This document shows, piece after piece, positions 43,737 through 52,504 of a stretch of DNA of 64,000 nucleotides. This stretch comes from Stygiobacter sp043807765 (GTDB lineage: Bacteria; Bacteroidota; Ignavibacteria; Ignavibacteriales; Melioribacteraceae): positions 1 to 64,000 of the forward strand of contig JAZDFQ010000062.1 in NCBI GenBank assembly GCA_043807765.1, written 5' to 3'. Made by a program: the position numbers and the translations under genes. The notes below the pieces were generated by a model. The model was given only the letters and a program-made list of their open reading frames with translations. It was not told the DNA's origin and did no database searches. Each line of letters begins with the position of its first letter. Within the stretch, counting starts at the first letter, position 1.

Positions 43737-45140
43737 TTATTTATTAAGGTATTCATCTTTTATCTGCATAAAATAGGCATAAGCTTCCTCATAATTGTTT
43801 CCGATTTTTCCATCCAGAATTGCATCTTCAATCGCTGTTTTTATGTCACCAACTAGCTTGCTTGGTTTAATACCACATACGCTCATTATTTCCTCTCCCC
43901 TAACCGGAGATTGGAAAGCACGTAATTGATCTCTTTCTTTCACATCGCGAACTTTTTGCATTACAATTTCATAATTCTCTAGGTACCGGCTCACTTTAGT
44001 TGGGTTCTTACTTGTAATATCCGCCCGGCAAAGAGTAATTAAATCTTCCAAATCTTCATCAGCTGCTACAATCAATCTTCGGATAGCGGAATCGGTTACA
44101 ATCTCATCAACTAGCGAAATTGGACGCAAATGAAGCCGGATGAGCTTTTCAATGTATTCAAGTTTCGTAAGGGGAAGTTTCATTCTATTGAAGATACTTT
44201 TCATCATTCGCGCGCCAAGATCTTCGTGCCCATGAAAAGTCCAGCCAATACCTTCAACAAATCTTTTTGTAGGAGGTTTAGCAATATCATGCACAAGGGC
44301 GGCAAACCTTAACCAAACATCATTGCTTACACTTGCTAGATTATCTACCACTTTGCAAGTATGGTAAAACACATCTTTGTGATGAAAATCTTTTCTCTGT
44401 TCTACACCTCCAAGATTATGAATTTCTGGAAAGATTACCTTCATTACGCCACTTTCATACAAAAGTCTTAATCCTATACTAGGCTTTGGCGATTCTAAGA
44501 TTTTCAAAAACTCTTCTGTTGTTCTTTCTTGTGAAACGATTTTCAGCCTCTCGGCCATTTTAGTAGCAGCCGCAATAGCAATGGAATCAATCTCAAAGTT
44601 GAGTTGAGAAGCAAAACGGAATGCTCTCATTATTCTCAGCGGATCGTCATCGAATGTCTGCACCGGATCGAGTGGAGTTTTAATAATTCTCTTCTCAATA
44701 TCTTTCACACCGTCAAACTTGTCTATCAATTCGCCAAAAGAATTTTCGTTCATAGAAACTGCAAGCGTGTTGATAGTGAAATCGCGGCGGTTTAAATCAT
44801 CATCTAAGGTTCCGGCAGTAACTTTTGGATTGCGGCTATTTCTCTTGTAAGATTCCTTTCTAGCTCCTACAAATTCGAAAGTCATTCCATTGTAGTGAAA
44901 ATGCGCAGTTCCAAAATTCTTAAAAACAACAACTTCGCTAACTCCAAATCCTTTAGCTAATTCATTCGCGAAAGCTGGACCATCGCCAACTACAAGAAAG
45001 TCCATCTCAACTTTATTTCTGCCTAAAAACAAATCTCTTACAAATCCGCCTACTAGATAAACTTCTTCTTTGCGAGCTGAAGCAACTCTGGTAAGATTTT
45101 CCAGATATGAGTACTGTATTAATTTTTCTTTAATATTCAT
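43737..45140 (-). CDS. CCA-adding / poly(A) polymerase-type nucleotidyltransferase with HD domain
   Basis: A 467-residue class II nucleotidyltransferase. The catalytic head has YLVGGFVRDLFLGR, then VEMDFLVVGDG (the metal-binding pair reads E-x-D instead of the usual D-x-D), RRDFTINTLA (motif B) and DDPLRIMRAFRFA (motif C/D). An HD domain follows (HHKDVFYHTCKVVDNLASV, FAALVHDIAKPPTKRF). It adds or repairs CCA at tRNA 3' ends, or part of this (A-adding); the type cannot be decided. It lies 5 bp after the metalloprotease gene, on the same strand. Confidence 0.9.
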   Translation of the reverse strand: MNIKEKLIQYSYLENLTRVASARKEEVYLVGGFVRDLFLGRNKVEMDFLVVGDGPAFANELAKGFGVSEVVVFKNFGTAHFHYNGMTFEFVGARKESYKRNSRNPKVTAGTLDDDLNRRDFTINTLAVSMNENSFGELIDKFDGVKDIEKRIIKTPLDPVQTFDDDPLRIMRAFRFASQLNFEIDSIAIAAATKMAERLKIVSQERTTEEFLKILESPKPSIGLRLLYESGVMKVIFPEIHNLGGVEQRKDFHHKDVFYHTCKVVDNLASVSNDVWLRFAALVHDIAKPPTKRFVEGIGWTFHGHEDLGARMMKSIFNRMKLPLTKLEYIEKLIRLHLRPISLVDEIVTDSAIRRLIVAADEDLEDLITLCRADITSKNPTKVSRYLENYEIVMQKVRDVKERDQLRAFQSPVRGEEIMSVCGIKPSKLVGDIKTAIEDAILDGKIGNNYEEAYAYFMQIKDEYLNK

Positions 45141-45145
45141 TTTCT

Positions 45146-47353
45146 TTAATTGAACCGCACTTTCGTTTCCGATGCAAAGTTATAAAACCAGTTTACCATT
45201 CTTAAATTTTCGACCGCACTAAATTGTTTTTCATTTCGTTTAGACTTTTCTACTGCCAATACAGCATAATTCTTGGCGTCTTCATACAGTTTTTTCACTA
45301 ACAAGAATTGAGAAACGTGGATACACAATTCAGCACTGTTTTCATCCTCGGTTAAAGCTTCTTTCCTAAAGTCTTGAAGAATTCTATCTACTTTCAATGG
45401 TTCCTTGCTAGAATAGTTTAACAGATAAGGAACCAACACTGCTGCGTTAGATTTCTTATACAAATCAAACAATTTATTCATTCTATCCGTTTCATTTGCA
45501 ACAAAAAAAGATTTTACACTATCTATACCACCCAATCGCCATAAAAGTTTAAACAATTTTACACGATTCACATAATTTTGATGTGGCTTCTGTTTTTCGA
45601 TTAAGTCATAGTACTTTAAAGCCGACAGAGAATCTCCGGCAAGTAAGTAAGAATCGGCTAACTGCAATTCTATGGGAAACAGATAATTACTCTTCTCAAA
45701 CTTATAAATTTCTTTTTTCAACAAATCTACGCTCTTGTAATACTCACCCAGCTTGTTCAGAGAAGATGAATAAGCTAACAAAGAACCCGCTGATGAAGAG
45801 TAATGATAGATACTAGAGTATTTCTCTGCTGCCAATTGGTACCTCTTAGCATTAAACTCAATTCCGGCTTCTTTCATATCATTAGACGCCATTCTTGGAC
45901 AAAACTTTTTGAATATCGGTTGTCCAGCAAAATAAAGCTGAGCTTTATTAAAATACTTTGTGAAAGAAGTATCTTTGAGAGATTCTGCAAACAGTGCCGA
46001 AAGTTCTCCGAGATTCATATTAAGATGTTTTTCAAAATCCAGATTGCCATAAAGCTCAAGAACTTTATTATTTCCAAACTTAGAGCCTAGAAATTCAAGA
46101 AACGCACCGGAGTAGATGTAAGCTAACGAAGAAAAGTTTGTAAAGAACTTACCCGAGTTAAATAAATTATCGAGTGAGATTTTGTAACCATTGTTATAAG
46201 CTACTTTAGCAGCAAATGAAACCTGATAGCCATCAAAATCGTTTTCTATCCACATGGCCAGACCCTCAATCATTGCCATGTTAATATTATCTGCAACTTT
46301 CAGCGGAGTAACTCCAGACTTGGCCGCAACTGTGTGTGCAATTTCATGTTTAAGAGTTTGATTATAATTGGTGTAGTTCAGAAATATCTTATTCATCCAT
46401 GGTTTTGATACATCGGCATTTCCCGCACCGAAGAATTTCCTTTTCTGCTCTTTATCATTAAAAACATACGATTCAATTTTAGGGGAATCCGCGGCGTTTA
46501 ATTTCAACGCTACTTGCTCATAATAATATTCATGGAGAAACGCGATAAATTCTCTATCCGCTTTCTTTACATTATCGCCCAAGTATATTTCAAAATGTTC
46601 AGTGCTAATTTTTTTATGTAATACCGAGTAAAGTTTATTTGAAGAAGTTGCAAATCCAAGAAACGGTTTTACCAACAATGCAAAAGACAAAATAATTACA
46701 ATGAAGATAAACTGATAAAACTTGCCGGAGCGGAAAATCTTTCTCCTGTTGATTACAACAAATGCTGAATAGAATACTATAAAGTTAAATAGCTGATGAA
46801 AAACTAATGTTGAATTAACAGCAATGTCTTCATCGTAAATCGTCCCCGGAAAAAATCCAAAGATCATATTGTAGAAATAAACTTGCGGGTAAAAGTAAAA
46901 CTCTAACAAAGTAGAGTAGAACAGAATAAACGTGATAACAATGAATACCGATCTATTAAAATGCTTTGAAATAGTAGTGGAAATGAGGCCGAATATTATT
47001 CCTAACAACAATGCCGGAATTGGAAGAGCCAAATAGAATGTAAATCCATCTTTTATTGGACATCTTGAATTGAAAACACTTGAGAAAGAGCCGATTAGCA
47101 ACGGAATTAATGTGATGAAAAGAAGGGTTTTATATTCTGACAAAACAAAATTGTATATACTGCCGTAACTAATCCTTTTCTGCTTCGAGCAAACGAATAA
47201 TCCACCGGCAAAAAAGAAAATGACGGAATTAGCCAATGCAAATTCATAGCCAAGTGAATTTGTTAACGGCAGTGTTATGAGAAAAAGATTAACCAGAATA
47301 AGAGATGTATAAAGGAACAATCTCTTATTACTGATTCTAAGAAATGATAACAA
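45146..47353 (-). CDS. integral-membrane protein with a gluzincin (peptidase MA-like) domain and TPR-like tail
   Basis: A 735-residue protein. The N-terminal 235 residues hold about 6-7 transmembrane helices (FLYTSLILVNLFLITLPLT, ...). A soluble part follows with a zinc-protease motif, HEIAH in QTLKHEIAHTVAAKSG (about residue 325-340), and downstream Glu candidates in AMIEGLAMWIENDF, the HExxH...E spacing of gluzincins. The C-terminal 230 residues are helical with TPR-like periodicity (SLLAYSSSLNKLGEYYKSVD). The start is TTG, 1 bp after the murA stop, with only a weak GGAA. Function unknown; envelope proteolysis or assembly is plausible. Confidence 0.72.
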   Translation of the reverse strand: MLSFLRISNKRLFLYTSLILVNLFLITLPLTNSLGYEFALANSVIFFFAGGLFVCSKQKRISYGSIYNFVLSEYKTLLFITLIPLLIGSFSSVFNSRCPIKDGFTFYLALPIPALLLGIIFGLISTTISKHFNRSVFIVITFILFYSTLLEFYFYPQVYFYNMIFGFFPGTIYDEDIAVNSTLVFHQLFNFIVFYSAFVVINRRKIFRSGKFYQFIFIVIILSFALLVKPFLGFATSSNKLYSVLHKKISTEHFEIYLGDNVKKADREFIAFLHEYYYEQVALKLNAADSPKIESYVFNDKEQKRKFFGAGNADVSKPWMNKIFLNYTNYNQTLKHEIAHTVAAKSGVTPLKVADNINMAMIEGLAMWIENDFDGYQVSFAAKVAYNNGYKISLDNLFNSGKFFTNFSSLAYIYSGAFLEFLGSKFGNNKVLELYGNLDFEKHLNMNLGELSALFAESLKDTSFTKYFNKAQLYFAGQPIFKKFCPRMASNDMKEAGIEFNAKRYQLAAEKYSSIYHYSSSAGSLLAYSSSLNKLGEYYKSVDLLKKEIYKFEKSNYLFPIELQLADSYLLAGDSLSALKYYDLIEKQKPHQNYVNRVKLFKLLWRLGGIDSVKSFFVANETDRMNKLFDLYKKSNAAVLVPYLLNYSSKEPLKVDRILQDFRKEALTEDENSAELCIHVSQFLLVKKLYEDAKNYAVLAVEKSKRNEKQFSAVENLRMVNWFYNFASETKVRFN

Positions 47354-47354
47354 T

Positions 47355-48620
47355 CTAATATTCCGTTGTTGTTTCTCTTTTAATGTCTGCCCCGAGAGCG
47401 CTCAACTTTTCTTCGATTTTTTGATAGCCTCTATCAAGATGGTAAATTCTCAATACTTCGGTAATGCCCTCGGCAGCTAAGCCAGCAAGAACAAGACAAG
47501 CACTGGCACGTAAATCAGTGCTCATCACTTTTGCACCATGAAGAACTTTTACACCTTTAACAATTGCACTGTTGTTGTTTACTTCAATCTTTGCGCCTAA
47601 GCGGACTAATTCCGGCACATGATTAAAGCGATCGTGATAAATTGTATCTGTTATTGTTGCCGTTCCATTTGCAAGAGACATGTAAGAAATCCACTGAGCT
47701 TGCATATCAGTTGGGAAACCGGGATAAACTGCAGTAGTAACATCAACACCTTGAGGTTCAGCATTCATAGCATTGACTGCAACTATCCCATCTCTATTAG
47801 TTACTTTTATTCCGCTATCTTCCAATTTTGATTCAACGGAATCAATGTGACCAAAAGAATTGTATTCTAATTCAATATTGCTTTTTGTAATAGCCGCAGC
47901 GCATAAAAGAGTTCCGGCTTCAATTCTATCCGAAATATTTTCTATGGAAGCAGATTTTAATTCATCCACACCTTCAATTTCCAAAACTGTCGATCCAACT
48001 CCGGAAATTTTTGCGCCCATCATATTAAGGTATTCTGCGAGCTGTGTTATTTCCGGCTCTATTGCAGCATTTGTAATTTGAGTTGTTCCCTTTGCTAAAG
48101 TTGCGGCCATCATCGCATTGCCGGTGGCCCCAACGGAAGAAACATCGAAATGAATTTTTGCGCCGTGGAGTTTTTTTGCGTTCGCAATTATATAACCTTC
48201 GTCAAGTTCAATCTCGGCGCCAAGTTTTTTCATCGCTTCTAGGTGAAGATTAATTGGACGAGGACCCCAAGCACATCCGCCCGGCATGGAAACTTTTGCA
48301 AAGCCATAACGAGAAAGAAGAGGCCCGAGAACATATACCGAAGCGCGCATTTTCTTTACATGTTCGTAAGGTGCAATCTGACTGTTAATTCCAGCTGTAT
48401 CAAGTTTTACAGTACTATCATTATATTCGGCAGAAACACCAAGTTGTTGGAGAAGTTTTATCATAGTGAAAATATCATTCACTTCAGGAGTGTTTGAAAT
48501 TACGTTCAGTCCGGAGTTCAACAGCGTTGCAGGTATTAACGCCAGAGCTGAATTTTTTGCGCCACTAACTTTTACTCTTCCCGAAAGTTTATTTCCACCT
48601 CGAATTACAAACTTATCCAA
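47355..48620 (-). CDS. murA: UDP-N-acetylglucosamine 1-carboxyvinyltransferase
   Basis: A 421-residue EPSP-synthase-fold enzyme catalysing the first committed step of peptidoglycan synthesis (PEP to UDP-GlcNAc). Motifs: GGNKLSGRVKVSGAKNSALA at the N-terminus, the active-site Cys in MPGGCAWGPRPINLHL (the fosfomycin target is retained), VGATGNAMMAATLAKG and TAVYPGFPTDMQAQW. The start is TTG with GGAGG 6 nt upstream; no suitable ATG is near. It is transcribed in a minus-strand run after the Ser/Thr kinase (12 bp gap) and before the membrane protease (1 bp). Confidence 0.96.
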   Translation of the reverse strand: MDKFVIRGGNKLSGRVKVSGAKNSALALIPATLLNSGLNVISNTPEVNDIFTMIKLLQQLGVSAEYNDSTVKLDTAGINSQIAPYEHVKKMRASVYVLGPLLSRYGFAKVSMPGGCAWGPRPINLHLEAMKKLGAEIELDEGYIIANAKKLHGAKIHFDVSSVGATGNAMMAATLAKGTTQITNAAIEPEITQLAEYLNMMGAKISGVGSTVLEIEGVDELKSASIENISDRIEAGTLLCAAAITKSNIELEYNSFGHIDSVESKLEDSGIKVTNRDGIVAVNAMNAEPQGVDVTTAVYPGFPTDMQAQWISYMSLANGTATITDTIYHDRFNHVPELVRLGAKIEVNNNSAIVKGVKVLHGAKVMSTDLRASACLVLAGLAAEGITEVLRIYHLDRGYQKIEEKLSALGADIKRETTTEY

Positions 48621-48632
48621 CCATTCCTCCGC

Positions 48633-50549
48633 TTATTGTATTCTGTATATCATTCCATTTATACCGACTAAAAATATCTTACCGTATGAATTAACAGAAA
48701 GTCCATTCAGATTAGAGTAAACTCTCGAATCAACAACGTTCCATGTTTCACCTTTGTCTTTTGAAACAAGGATGACACCTTTACTTCCTATAATCACACA
48801 ATAATCTTCATTGATAAATTTCACTTTTTGGAATCCGCCGGAAAACTTTATGTCAAGTTTTTCCCAACTGTTTCCAAAATTCGTAGTTCTTAAAATTGTA
48901 CCATCGCCGCCAACTATTAGTCCAAATCCATTGCTAGTAAGATCGATAGATTTTAGATAATTAGTCTCCGCAGATTTATCATCAATCTTCACTTTGAACC
49001 AGCTATCGCCCCCATTTGTTGTAGCAAGAACAGTTCCGTTCCAGCCAACCGAAAAACCTTTTTTATCATTAAAGAAAGAAACATCGAAGAGGATTTCGGA
49101 AGTACTTGTTTTCGTTTTCGTCCATGAATAACCACCGTCTAACGATTTTAGAATTGTACCTTTGTTCCCGGTGATGAACCCGGTTTGTTCGCCAAAAAAC
49201 TTCACTCTAAAAAAAGTAGTCCCCTTTGGCTGAGGAATTTGAATTAGCGAATCGAGATTGTTAACACCATAGTAAATAGCTGATGAATCACCAACTACTA
49301 TTGCATTCCCTTTCCTCAGAAGGTAGACATCACTAAGATTAAGTTTTCTATTTGAAGTTTTTTTAACCCAGGTGTCTCCGCCGTCTGTAGATGTTAATAT
49401 CGAACTAGAATCGCCCACAGCGGCAGCAAAGTTTACATCGGCAGCAAACGATATAGAATTGAGATTCGATATTACACCGCTAGAAACTCTTGTTATTTCC
49501 GAGAGTTTCATTTTTTTGTTATCAGATTCAAACAATGTTTGGATGCTGTACTTCTTAAATTTTTCCAGTTCGTTGCTATCCAGTATTGAAGAAACTTGAT
49601 TGATAACTAAGTACATCAATACTAAAAGGAAAATGCCGGCACCAATAAACGTAGCTGCAGCAAAAAATTTATATTTTTTTGTTCTCTGGGGTACTTTTTC
49701 AAAATAACTTGTTTGGATTTTGGAAAGTTGTTTATCAACTTCTAAAACTTCAGCATACATTTCTTCGCAGTTTGCATAACGTGCATTTGGGTCTTTCTGC
49801 AAAGCTTTATTAAGAATTTTTTCAAGTTTATCCGGCAGTCCGGTAACACGGTCGCTTATTTTAGGAATGTTTTTCTTAAGATGTCCATCCATCACCTCAT
49901 ATTCGCTGGTGGAATCGAACGGAGGCTGGCCAACAATCATTTCATAAATCGTACACCCGATTGAATAAATGTCGCTTCTGTTTGTTACATCATGCCCGCG
50001 GATTTGTTCTGGACTCATATAATAAACCGTTCCAATTTTGGATCCGGTTTTGGTCATATTGTTATCAACCAAAGATTTCGAAATACCGAAATCCATTATC
50101 TTGGTAATACCATCTTTATTAAGAATGATATTTGATGGTTTGATGTCTCTGTGAATAAAACCTCGTTGGTGGGCATAGCCAATTCCTTGCAGAAGATGTT
50201 TAAGAATATATATAACATCTTGCAGATTGAATCTTCCTTGCCGGTCAATTACTTTTTCAAGACTTTCCCCTTCTACATACTCCATTACAATTCCAAGCAG
50301 ATTGGAGTACTCAATAAAGCCATAAACACCAACTATATTGGGATGAGTTAGCTTTGCTTGGTTTTTAGCTTCCCTCTTAAAACGCTCTACAAAACGTTCC
50401 TTATCAATTACAGATGAACTAAGCAGTTTTATCGCTACATAGCGGTCGAGTCTGGTATCGTAAGCCTTATAAACAATACCCATTCCCCCCTTCCCGAGAA
50501 CGGAAACGACACGAAAGTTATCAATCACTTTCCCTATTAGATTTTCCAT
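48633..50549 (-). CDS. Ser/Thr protein kinase with extracytoplasmic YCF48-like propeller
   Basis: A 638-residue PknB-like kinase. Kinase domain about 10-270: GKGGMGIVYKAYD (P-loop), VAIKLL (Lys), HRDIKPSNIILN (catalytic loop), MDFGIS (DFG) and TVYYMSPEQIRG (activation segment to P+1). A transmembrane helix lies near 295-318 (FFAAATFIGAGIFLLVLMYL). Outside, from about 370, are repeated GNxGTIL-x-S-x-DGGxSW modules (e.g. GNKGTILKSLDGGYSWTK), the BNR/YCF48 photosynthesis-assembly type propeller, as a sensor. It lies 12 bp upstream of murA, so a link to cell-wall control is plausible. Confidence 0.93.
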   Translation of the reverse strand: MENLIGKVIDNFRVVSVLGKGGMGIVYKAYDTRLDRYVAIKLLSSSVIDKERFVERFKREAKNQAKLTHPNIVGVYGFIEYSNLLGIVMEYVEGESLEKVIDRQGRFNLQDVIYILKHLLQGIGYAHQRGFIHRDIKPSNIILNKDGITKIMDFGISKSLVDNNMTKTGSKIGTVYYMSPEQIRGHDVTNRSDIYSIGCTIYEMIVGQPPFDSTSEYEVMDGHLKKNIPKISDRVTGLPDKLEKILNKALQKDPNARYANCEEMYAEVLEVDKQLSKIQTSYFEKVPQRTKKYKFFAAATFIGAGIFLLVLMYLVINQVSSILDSNELEKFKKYSIQTLFESDNKKMKLSEITRVSSGVISNLNSISFAADVNFAAAVGDSSSILTSTDGGDTWVKKTSNRKLNLSDVYLLRKGNAIVVGDSSAIYYGVNNLDSLIQIPQPKGTTFFRVKFFGEQTGFITGNKGTILKSLDGGYSWTKTKTSTSEILFDVSFFNDKKGFSVGWNGTVLATTNGGDSWFKVKIDDKSAETNYLKSIDLTSNGFGLIVGGDGTILRTTNFGNSWEKLDIKFSGGFQKVKFINEDYCVIIGSKGVILVSKDKGETWNVVDSRVYSNLNGLSVNSYGKIFLVGINGMIYRIQ

Positions 50550-50621
50550 AGAAGGTATCGCAAAATTTTAATGCAATATAATAAATTGTGCCGACTGAAA
50601 AATTGAAAGTAATGAAACTTT

Positions 50622-50736
50622 TGAGCAACATTGCTCAATAAATGCCCGCCAAATTGGCAAAGACATTTGAGTAACCCAGAGGCTGTTTATAGGCTTGTTA
50701 CAGGCTAGGTAGAAGCCATGTAGAGGCTATGTACAT
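50622..50736. repeat. hairpin and short 12-nt-period repeats in the 446-bp gap
   Basis: TGAGCAA-CA-TTGCTCA at 50622-50637 is a perfect hairpin. From about 50680 to 50736 the phrase AGGCTnnGTnnA recurs about five times with a period of 10-13 nt. The phrase GGATGCTAGATAC/GGATGCTGGAATA follows at about 50753-50785. No gene is visible between 50550 and 50995. Confidence 0.45.
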
Positions 50737-50930
50737 TTTGGCAGAAGGAACTGGATGCTAGATACTTGATTCTGGATGCTGGAATAATGGTCATGGATTC
50801 AAAATGATATTGAAAGGCATTATGAGACATAAACTGTAAATATTTTTGAGGGCTTGGAAGACGGTTTTGGTTTCGCCGAAGAGTTTTCCCACTTATGCTT
50901 TTGAAACAGAACAGCAAATTGAATAGTGGC

Positions 50931-50982
50931 TATACGATACCATCGTATAATATTTTGATTTTCTATACGATACCATCGTATA
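50931..50982. promoter_or_regulatory. pair of identical perfect palindromes, probable operator of the ATPase gene
   Basis: TATACGATACCATCGTATA (TATACGAT-ACC-ATCGTATA) occurs at 50931-50949 and again at 50964-50982. The repeats start 33 bp apart (about three helix turns), and the second copy ends 13 bp before the ATG of the ATPase gene at 50996. Two identical 19-bp palindromes in a promoter region strongly suggest operator sites for a dimeric repressor, which is not encoded adjacently. Confidence 0.75.
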
Positions 50983-50995
50983 TTGCAAACCATTA

Positions 50996-52165
50996 ATGGA
51001 ACAATTATTATACAGATATAATCCATGGTGGGAATCCGATATTGAGTTATCGGGTGTTTATTCGCGCCCTTCTATTTTCACAACGCTTGTGAGTACTATA
51101 TCTACAAAAGATATAATATTTCTCACAGGACTTAGGCGTGTGGGAAAAACCACATTACTAAAATCCATTATAGCGCATTTAATCCGTTATGAAAATGTAA
51201 AACCTAAAAATATTTTCTATATCAGTTTAGACGATTACTCATTAGCCAAATTTTCTATTCTTGATATTATTGAGGAATATAGAAAAGCACATAAGTTAAA
51301 ATTTTCTGAAAAGGTATTTCTATTTCTTGATGAAATAACATATAAAGATAATTTTGAATTACAGCTTAAGAACTTATATGACAGCCAAAATGTGAAGGTC
51401 TTTGCATCTTCATCTAATTCTTCAATCATGCGCAGCAAAAAAGCTTTTATATCCGGCAGACAAAAGATAGTTGAAGTATTGCCTTTGGATTTTAGCGAAT
51501 ACCTGACTTTCAAAGAAATTAAGATTTCAAAAAATGATTTTCATTTATACGATAAATATTTTGAAGATTTTCTAAAAACCGGCGGCATCCCGGAATATGT
51601 GTTAAGAAACGATATAGAATATCTTAAAGAACTGGTTGATGATATTATAATGAAAGATATCTCCGCTGTTTTTAACATTAAGAATTCATTTGTTTTGAAA
51701 GAATACTTTTTACTGCTAATGGAAAGAGCCGGAAAAGTTTTCAGTATCAATAAAATAGCTAACGTTCTTGGTATTACACCGGATACTGCTAAAAGATATT
51801 TGAAATATTTTCAGGATACTTATTTGATTCATCTGCTGCCTAGACATGGTAAAACAAATGAGAAAATTCTATCTGCAAAGAAAATTTATGCTGCTGACCT
51901 AGGTATTAGAACGTTATTTACCGGCTTCCGCGATAAAGGCAGTTTGTTTGAGAACTATATTTATCTAAAAATTAAACATAAAAATCCGGCATATATTTAC
52001 ACCGAAGGAAACGAAATAGATTTTTTTACAGAAGACAAGTTGTTAATAGAAGTAAAATACAACTCCGAGCTTACCGGCAAACAAAAAGATTTGTTTGATT
52101 CTATTATAGCAAAAGATAAGTACATGATTAAAAGTGTAAAAGACTTGATCAAATTTAATTTTTAG
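50996..52165 (+). CDS. AAA ATPase with DUF4143 (archaeal-type ATPase family)
   Basis: A 389-residue protein. Order: N-terminal YRYNPWWESDIELSGV, Walker A GLRRVGKTTLLKS (about 43-55), Walker B VFLFLDEIT, a winged-helix segment near 240-290 (INKIANVLGITPDTAKRYLK), and a C-terminal DUF4143 nuclease-like domain (LFENYIYLKIK, EIDFFTEDKLLIEVKYNSEL, the D-E-K pattern of PD-(D/E)XK enzymes). The role is unknown in this common family; defence and toxin-like behaviour have been proposed. It is the only plus-strand gene in a long minus-strand stretch, alone, and preceded by two operator-like palindromes. Confidence 0.9.
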   Translation: MEQLLYRYNPWWESDIELSGVYSRPSIFTTLVSTISTKDIIFLTGLRRVGKTTLLKSIIAHLIRYENVKPKNIFYISLDDYSLAKFSILDIIEEYRKAHKLKFSEKVFLFLDEITYKDNFELQLKNLYDSQNVKVFASSSNSSIMRSKKAFISGRQKIVEVLPLDFSEYLTFKEIKISKNDFHLYDKYFEDFLKTGGIPEYVLRNDIEYLKELVDDIIMKDISAVFNIKNSFVLKEYFLLLMERAGKVFSINKIANVLGITPDTAKRYLKYFQDTYLIHLLPRHGKTNEKILSAKKIYAADLGIRTLFTGFRDKGSLFENYIYLKIKHKNPAYIYTEGNEIDFFTEDKLLIEVKYNSELTGKQKDLFDSIIAKDKYMIKSVKDLIKFNF

Positions 52166-52504
52166 ATTAATTGCCTTTCAAATCAACTCAGTAGTGGTTT
52201 AAGCGTAGATAGATAAAGAGAAAACAATTCTCGTGAATGGAACTCGTCAATGGGAAAGCGGCTTGGAATATTCCGCGCCGCTATTCCACCCTCAGCAAAG
52301 ATTATTTGATTAGTAGCATTTTTTTCGTTTGCCGGAATTCGCCGGCACTAATAAATAGTTCACACACCGGTCAACGTAATTATTACCAATCAGTAACTAA
52401 AGTAATGTTTGAACCATGCTGCCAATACTCTTTATCATGGTTCTTCTCCCTCACTTTTTTGTTCAGTAGTTTGATGTCAATAAAAAGGCAAGAATTTTGA
52501 AAAA
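52166..52504. other. 339-bp gap between two convergent genes; only hairpins seen
   Basis: TGCCGG-AATTCG-CCGGCA (52330-52347) and the 8-bp inverted repeat GAACCATG/CATGGTTC (52411-52418 and 52436-52443). The ORF at 52237-52500 (87 codons) has no supporting ribosome site, lies across these hairpins, and is not called. No T-tailed terminator was found. Confidence 0.5.

Noticed and set aside
50705..51026. Two minus-strand ORFs (50705-50917, 50820-51026)
   Set aside because: Overlap short-period repeats, the operator palindromes and the ATPase start; no ribosome sites.
52237..52500. 87-codon plus-strand ORF downstream of the ATPase
   Set aside because: No ribosome site, spans two hairpins, and no recognisable protein features.
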